From assembly GCA_903847605.1 (NCBI GenBank), contig CAINED010000029.1:1-64000 (forward strand): DNA of 64,000 nucleotides, in the 5' to 3' direction. Below are positions 60,635-64,000 of the stretch, piece after piece. The position numbers were made by a program, and so were the translations under genes. Within the stretch, counting starts at the first letter, position 1. Each line of letters begins with the position of its first letter. The notes under the pieces were generated by a model that saw nothing but the letters and a program-made list of their open reading frames with translations, had not been told where the DNA came from and made no database searches. The stretch comes from an uncultured Hyphomicrobiales bacterium. GTDB taxonomy: Bacteria; Pseudomonadota; Alphaproteobacteria; Rhizobiales; Beijerinckiaceae.

Positions 60635-61060
60635 TCAGGCCTTCTGCCACATGAGCATGTGGAAGCCGTCCGGCAGCGGATGCCAGTAGGGCTTTACCTT
60701 CAGGCCGATCTTCATCTCTTCCAGCGAAATGCCGACCGTATCGCCCATGATCTGCACGCCTTCCGGCAACGTGACGACGGCAAGAAAGAAGGGTTCATGC
60801 CCCTGGAAGGGCGGGCGCGCGCGGCGCACGATGGTGAAGGAATAGACTTCGCCCTCGCCTTTGACCTCGCGCCATTCGAGATGGCTGGCGCGGCCCGTGA
60901 AGCGACTCGTCGCGCGCGGGAACCACTGATACATGCCGACCTGCTTGTCGTATTGCACCAGCAGTTTCTTCTCCTTCGTGCCGTTCCAGTAGGGCAGGGA
61001 GAAGGTGCGGTAGGCCGGCGCCTGACGTTCGATGTGAAGTGTGTCGTTGATGGTGGCCAT
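60635..61060 (-). CDS. OB-fold (DUF35) protein partner of the thiolase, Zn-ribbon cysteines missing
   Basis: A 141-residue protein of the DUF35 family. The OB-fold half is clear: GEVYSFTIVRRARPPFQGHE and FFLAVVTLPEGVQIMGDTV. The N-terminal rubredoxin-like zinc ribbon, normally with two CxxC pairs, reads LLVQYDKQVGMYQWFPRAT without cysteine, so metal binding is probably lost. Such proteins bind acyl-CoA with a thiolase-like partner. It follows the thiolase-like gene (stop eight bases upstream), an arrangement also seen in ChsH2/Ltp2 aldolase systems. The role is probably channelling an acyl-CoA to the thiolase-like partner. Confidence 0.82.
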   Translation of the reverse strand: MATINDTLHIERQAPAYRTFSLPYWNGTKEKKLLVQYDKQVGMYQWFPRATSRFTGRASHLEWREVKGEGEVYSFTIVRRARPPFQGHEPFFLAVVTLPEGVQIMGDTVGISLEEMKIGLKVKPYWHPLPDGFHMLMWQKA

Positions 61061-61068
61061 TCTTCACC

Positions 61069-62241
61069 TTATCCGTTCGGAGTAAGAACCATGACGACGG
61101 ACGTATTCCAGTTGCGCGCATAGGGAATGCCGCCGATACCCGTCACCATTGCATTGGAAGTGTCTTTCACCTGGCGCTTGCCGCCTTCGCCCATGAGCTG
61201 GCGCACGGCTTCGACGAGGTTCGTTCCGCCACCGGCGAGACCAACCTGACCGGCGGAGATCTGGCCGCCGCCGGTGTTCAGCGGCAGGTCGCCGTTGAAG
61301 TTGAAGTCGTGCTCGCGGATGTAGTCGCAGCCTTGCCCCTTCTTGCAGAAGCCGATCATCTCGAACTGCAGCATCATGGCGATGATGAAGTCGTCATAGG
61401 GATGGAAGGACTTGATGTCCTTCGCGGTGAGCCCAGCCTGCTTCAGTGCACGTTCGCCGGCAGGCATGTGGCCGGTATTCGTGACATCTACGATGTTTTC
61501 CGAAAACTGATAGCTGGTCTTCTCGCCGTAGCCGATGGGGAATACGGCTTTCTTGAAGCCCTTCTTCTCGGCGTTCTTCTTGCTGGTGATGAGGAGACCG
61601 CTCGCGCCGTCGCAAACCATCACGCTGTCGAGCAGGCGAATAGGATCGGCGATCATGCGTGAGTTGATGTAGTCGTCGATGGTGATGGGTGTGCGCAGTT
61701 TCTCGCAGGCGAGATCGTTCAGCACCGCGCCGTTGCGCTGCGCCACCGCGAGCTTTCCGAGCATGCGATAGTCGAGCCCGAACTGGTGCTCGTAGCGGTT
61801 GGTGATGAAGCCGAAGGAGGTCGGCGGTCCGAGCAGGCCGAGGGGCGCGGTCCATTCCTGCTGATAGTGGCGCGGGCGCGAATTGTTCTCGCGACCTTGC
61901 GTATCGGCAAAGAGGCAGAACACGGTTTCGCAGAGGCCTGCGTCGATGGCTATGGCCGCACGGGCGAGCGCGCCCGTCGGCGAGCAGCCGCCGATATCGA
62001 CGGTGTTGCAGAAATTCACCTCCAGCGCGAGCTGGTCGGAGGTCGCCTGGGCCCAGAAGCAGTTGCCTGCGCCCGTTTGCGACGAGGACAGGATCAACCC
62101 GTCGATCTCGCCCTTTTCCATGCCGGTCTTGTTCAGCAGTTCCTCGAGGATGTCCGCGCCCAGAGCCCAGACATCCTTGTCGCTTTTCGTGACGATTTTC
62201 GTCTCCGCGTAAGCGACGATTGCGGTGTCGCGCATCGCCAT
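61069..62241 (-). CDS. Thiolase-like protein (SCP-x/Ltp2 group), probable C-C lyase or acyltransferase
   Basis: A 390-residue thiolase-fold protein. It opens with TAIVAYAETKIVTKSDKDVW, contains NTVDIGGCSPTGALARAA (possible nucleophile Cys) and FHPYDDFIIAMMLQFEMIGF, then NTGGGQISAGQVGLAGGGTN. In classical thiolases the last block has GHP with a catalytic histidine; here it is AGQVG, so the normal mechanism is impaired. Lipid-transfer proteins of the Ltp2 kind that act as aldolases show similar losses. It precedes the DUF35 gene and follows the enoyl-CoA hydratase, suggesting hydration followed by retro-aldol cleavage of a branched acyl-CoA. Confidence 0.8.
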   Translation of the reverse strand: MAMRDTAIVAYAETKIVTKSDKDVWALGADILEELLNKTGMEKGEIDGLILSSSQTGAGNCFWAQATSDQLALEVNFCNTVDIGGCSPTGALARAAIAIDAGLCETVFCLFADTQGRENNSRPRHYQQEWTAPLGLLGPPTSFGFITNRYEHQFGLDYRMLGKLAVAQRNGAVLNDLACEKLRTPITIDDYINSRMIADPIRLLDSVMVCDGASGLLITSKKNAEKKGFKKAVFPIGYGEKTSYQFSENIVDVTNTGHMPAGERALKQAGLTAKDIKSFHPYDDFIIAMMLQFEMIGFCKKGQGCDYIREHDFNFNGDLPLNTGGGQISAGQVGLAGGGTNLVEAVRQLMGEGGKRQVKDTSNAMVTGIGGIPYARNWNTSVVMVLTPNG

Positions 62242-62274
62242 GTTTCGCTCCCTTGATCTTTCGGAATTTTGGAA

Positions 62275-62299
62275 CGGCGCAGCCCGTCGTGCTGCGCCG
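62275..62299. terminator. Hairpin between the enoyl-CoA hydratase and thiolase genes
   Basis: Perfect nine-base arms CGGCGCAGC and GCTGCGCCG with a seven-base loop lie in the 68-base gap. On the minus strand the sequence after it (TTCCAAAATTCC) is only weakly T-rich, so attenuation or mRNA processing is as likely as termination. Confidence 0.4.
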
Positions 62300-62309
62300 C
62301 CGTTCGTCG

Positions 62310-63131
62310 TCAGCTCTTGACCGAGATCGTCTCGCCGCCGTCGCCCGACTTGCCGGGCTCGACGAGTTTGTCGGCGCGATGCTCGACGAAGGCTTTCAGG
62401 CCATCGTAGCTGCGTTGGCTGCTGACCGCCTGGCTGATCAATGTTTCCATGAACAGGCCGTCGTTATGCGACATGTCGTTGACGCGGTTGAGGCAGGACG
62501 ACACGGCCCAGTTCGTCAGCGGCGCATTCTTGGCGATGCGGCGGGCCAGCGACTTGGCGCGTTCGAGCGACTCGCCCTTGGGCGTCACGTACTGGCAGAG
62601 GCCGAAGCGCTCGCCTTCCTGCGCCGTCAGCACGCGGCCGGTCAGCATCAGGTCCGCCATGCGCGCAAAGCCCATCAGGCGCTGGATGCGCACCGAGCCG
62701 CCGCCGCCGACGAAGATGCCGCGCTGGCCCTCGGGCAGGGCGAAGAAGGTCGATTCATCGGCGACGCGGATATGGGCCGCCGACGCGATTTCGAGGCCGC
62801 CGCCGATGGTCGCACCCTTGAGCGCCGCGATGAAGGGGATGTAGCCGCGCGCCATCGAATCGAGCGTCGGATGCCACAGGCCGCGCCGGCGCAGACGCAC
62901 CTCGGAATCGGCGTTTATCCACTGCATCGCCTCGGCAAGATCGAGGCCGGCGCAGAAGTGATCGCCGTGACCGAAGATGATGCCGCATTTGGCTTCCTGA
63001 TTGGCGCGCAGAATGAGAGGCGCCACCGCCTTGTGAAGGCCCTCGTTCATGCAATTGCGCTTGTCCGGCCGGTTGAGGCCGATAAGGGCGATTTCGCCGT
63101 CAAGCTCGTAGGTTGCCAATTCTTCAGCCAT
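62310..63131 (-). CDS. Enoyl-CoA hydratase/isomerase (crotonase family)
   Basis: A 273-residue crotonase-fold protein: IALIGLNRPDKRNCMNEGLH, FCAGLDLAEAM (oxyanion loop) and KGATIGGGLEIASAAHIRVA, then FALPEGQRGIFVGGGGSVRI. Of the two catalytic glutamates of hydratases, one is retained in LPEGQRG; the position corresponding to the other (in GGGLEIA) is also acidic. It would hydrate an enoyl-CoA before the thiolase-like step. The gene is first on the minus strand, diverging from the acyl-CoA synthetase gene, with an inverted repeat in the promoter gap. Confidence 0.88.
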   Translation of the reverse strand: MAEELATYELDGEIALIGLNRPDKRNCMNEGLHKAVAPLILRANQEAKCGIIFGHGDHFCAGLDLAEAMQWINADSEVRLRRRGLWHPTLDSMARGYIPFIAALKGATIGGGLEIASAAHIRVADESTFFALPEGQRGIFVGGGGSVRIQRLMGFARMADLMLTGRVLTAQEGERFGLCQYVTPKGESLERAKSLARRIAKNAPLTNWAVSSCLNRVNDMSHNDGLFMETLISQAVSSQRSYDGLKAFVEHRADKLVEPGKSGDGGETISVKS

Positions 63132-63223
63132 GGGGTCTCCTCTGATAGCCGGCCGGTTGATTATGTCGAACGGCTATTTGCCCGTACCGAGCATTTTCAG
63201 CAATTCGATTTTGCATTCGCATC

Positions 63224-63249
63224 TGACAAGCTGTTATTCTGTCTTGTCA
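63224..63249. promoter_or_regulatory. Candidate operator between divergent acyl-CoA genes
   Basis: TGACAAG and CTTGTCA, perfect seven-base arms with a 12-base spacer, lie in the 224-base divergent promoter region of the enoyl-CoA hydratase and acyl-CoA synthetase genes. The layout suits a dimeric repressor of the TetR/FadR kind controlling both. No matching regulator gene is in the window. Confidence 0.5.
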
Positions 63250-63311
63250 ACTGGGCGGCGGGCAATCCATGCGATCACGGCATGGCCGCTGCGCCGAATT
63301 TAGATATGAAT

Positions 63312-63333
63312 GCGTTTCCATGGGAGGAAACGC
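63312..63333 (+). promoter_or_regulatory. Leader hairpin carrying part of the ribosome-binding site
   Basis: GCGTTTCC and GGAAACGC, perfect eight-base arms, enclose the loop ATGGGA, seven bases before the first ATG (63341). The Shine-Dalgarno-like GGGAGGA is partly in the loop and partly in the stem, so folding could mask or display it. Confidence 0.45.
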
Positions 63334-63355
63334 GAACACGATGTTTGGGGGTTTG

Positions 63356-64000
63356 ATGTCCGGTACGGCAGGGTCACAGGCTGCGCGCGGCGCGGCGGCA
63401 GTGGAATATTTCGTGCGTCCGAAGTCAGTCGCGATTATCGGGCTTTCGTCCAAGCCCGGCTCCGCCGGCATGAACGCTCTCACAAATCTCACGAACAACA
63501 ATTTCGCAGGCGACATCTACCTCGTCGGCCGCAGCGGGGGCGAGGTGAACGGGCGCAAGGTCTTCACCGAAATCGACGAACTGCCCGAGGGTGTCGATCT
63601 CGCGATCTTCACGCTTCCCGTCGTCGGCGTGAAAGACGCGCTGGAAGGCTGTGTGCGCCGCAAGGTGAAGGCTGTCGTCTGCTTTGCATCGGGCTTTGCC
63701 GAGATCGGCGAGCGCGAGAAGCAGGACGAGATCGCGAAGATCGCCAGCGACGGCGGCGTCGCCCTGCTGGGTCCGAACTGCCTCGGATACAGCAACATCG
63801 TCGACGGATTTTCCGCGGGCTTCGTCAGCACGCAAACGATCGCCAAACTCGGCAAGACCAGCGATCCCAAGACGGCGATCCTGTCGCAGTCGGGCGGCAT
63901 GATGGCGCATATCAAGTCGGGACTCGAACTGCGCGACCTGCCCGTTTCCTACACCATCTCCACCGGCAACGAGGCCGGCGTCGGACTGCCCGATTTCGTC
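63356..64000 (+). CDS. Acyl-CoA synthetase, NDP-forming type, N-terminal CoA-binding part (runs off the window)
   Basis: An open frame of 215 codons continues past the window end. It encodes the CoA-binding Rossmann domain of ADP/NDP-forming acyl-CoA synthetases: FVRPKSVAIIGLSSKPGSAG, NALTNLTNNNFAGDIYLVG, VALLGPNCLGYSN and AILSQSGGMMAHI. The full protein usually has about 700 residues with a later ATP-grasp domain and a His-phosphate loop, which cannot be seen here. The ATG at 63356 is used; another in-frame ATG at 63341 is possible. It would activate the acid whose CoA ester the neighbouring dehydrogenase, hydratase and thiolase-like genes degrade. Confidence 0.85.
   Translation, partial: MSGTAGSQAARGAAAVEYFVRPKSVAIIGLSSKPGSAGMNALTNLTNNNFAGDIYLVGRSGGEVNGRKVFTEIDELPEGVDLAIFTLPVVGVKDALEGCVRRKVKAVVCFASGFAEIGEREKQDEIAKIASDGGVALLGPNCLGYSNIVDGFSAGFVSTQTIAKLGKTSDPKTAILSQSGGMMAHIKSGLELRDLPVSYTISTGNEAGVGLPDFV

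Noticed and set aside
1-64000. CRISPR arrays, tRNA or rRNA genes
   Set aside because: No regularly spaced repeats, tRNA-like cloverleaf ends or rRNA sequence were noticed on reading through. A dedicated scan (for example tRNAscan) was not possible.

Overview
The window is a chromosomal segment of an alphaproteobacterium, most likely a member of the Hyphomicrobiales (Rhizobiales). The evidence is the Cys-type membrane formate dehydrogenase (FDH) with its DUF3305/DUF3306/DUF6352/DUF6505 accessory genes, an HTH-TorD chaperone fusion, an FnrN/FnrL-type Crp/Fnr regulator, GTCATCCCGG-type inverted repeats and generally high GC with dense, overlapping genes. A narrower placement (Beijerinckiaceae- or Bradyrhizobium-like) would be a guess. 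No rRNA, tRNA or CRISPR array was seen.

Layout. (1) 1-4950: visibly AT-richer, accessory DNA. The edge of an IS3-family element has cut a TPR gene. After it come a 15-G tract, a secreted pectate-lyase-like protein, an SGNH/GSCFA-like TPR protein and a methyltransferase. (2) 4965-17232: a surface-polysaccharide cluster with a UDP-glucuronate 4-epimerase-type enzyme, two large TPR-GT4 fusions facing each other, a DxD glycosyltransferase, a GT4, a GT2 and a protein carrying a GT-D (DUF1792-like) domain. (3) 17311-30225: a two-armed catabolic island. The first arm has an LLM flavoenzyme, an FAD hydroxylase, a maleate-isomerase-like protein, a LeuCD-type hydro-lyase, a GntR regulator, an isocitrate-lyase-superfamily lyase and an isochorismatase-like hydrolase. 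The second, one long minus-strand operon, has a VOC metalloenzyme, a small protein, a TetR regulator, an FAD hydroxylase, an alpha/beta hydrolase and a LigB-type dioxygenase. Together these encode hydroxylation, ring opening, hydrolysis, isomerisation, hydration and C-C cleavage, an architecture resembling aerobic N-heteroaromatic (nicotinate-type) breakdown but with altered active sites. This is my best candidate for an undescribed system. (4) 30304-49812: formate oxidation and molybdenum cofactor. It holds a TusA-like protein, a WD40-cytochrome c fusion, moeA, mobB, FDH gamma/beta/alpha, the Tat-target small subunit, the HTH-TorD chaperone, DUF3306, DUF3305, DUF6352, DUF6505, a ligase-fold protein, a 4Fe-4S protein and mobA. 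A TRAP transporter plus a toxin-antitoxin remnant is wedged between DUF3306 and DUF3305. (5) 49921-54824: an Fnr-type regulator diverging from a universal stress protein with FNR-box-like sites between them, murI, a hydrolase and two secreted proteins of unknown role. (6) 54939-64000: acyl-CoA catabolism, with a CurA-type reductase, a pair of acyl-CoA dehydrogenases, an SDR-like protein, an AGXT-type aminotransferase, an OB-fold/thiolase pair, an enoyl-CoA hydratase and the start of an acyl-CoA synthetase (NDP-forming type) running off the window.

How the parts work together. The FDH block is self-contained: MoeA/MobA/MobB build the bis-MGD cofactor, the TorD-like chaperone and Tat-target protein help export, and electrons leave through the cytochrome b subunit. 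The catabolic island would feed C2-C3 acids, and the last block acyl-CoAs, into central metabolism. All functional calls rest on recognised motifs and gene context; no database search was possible.
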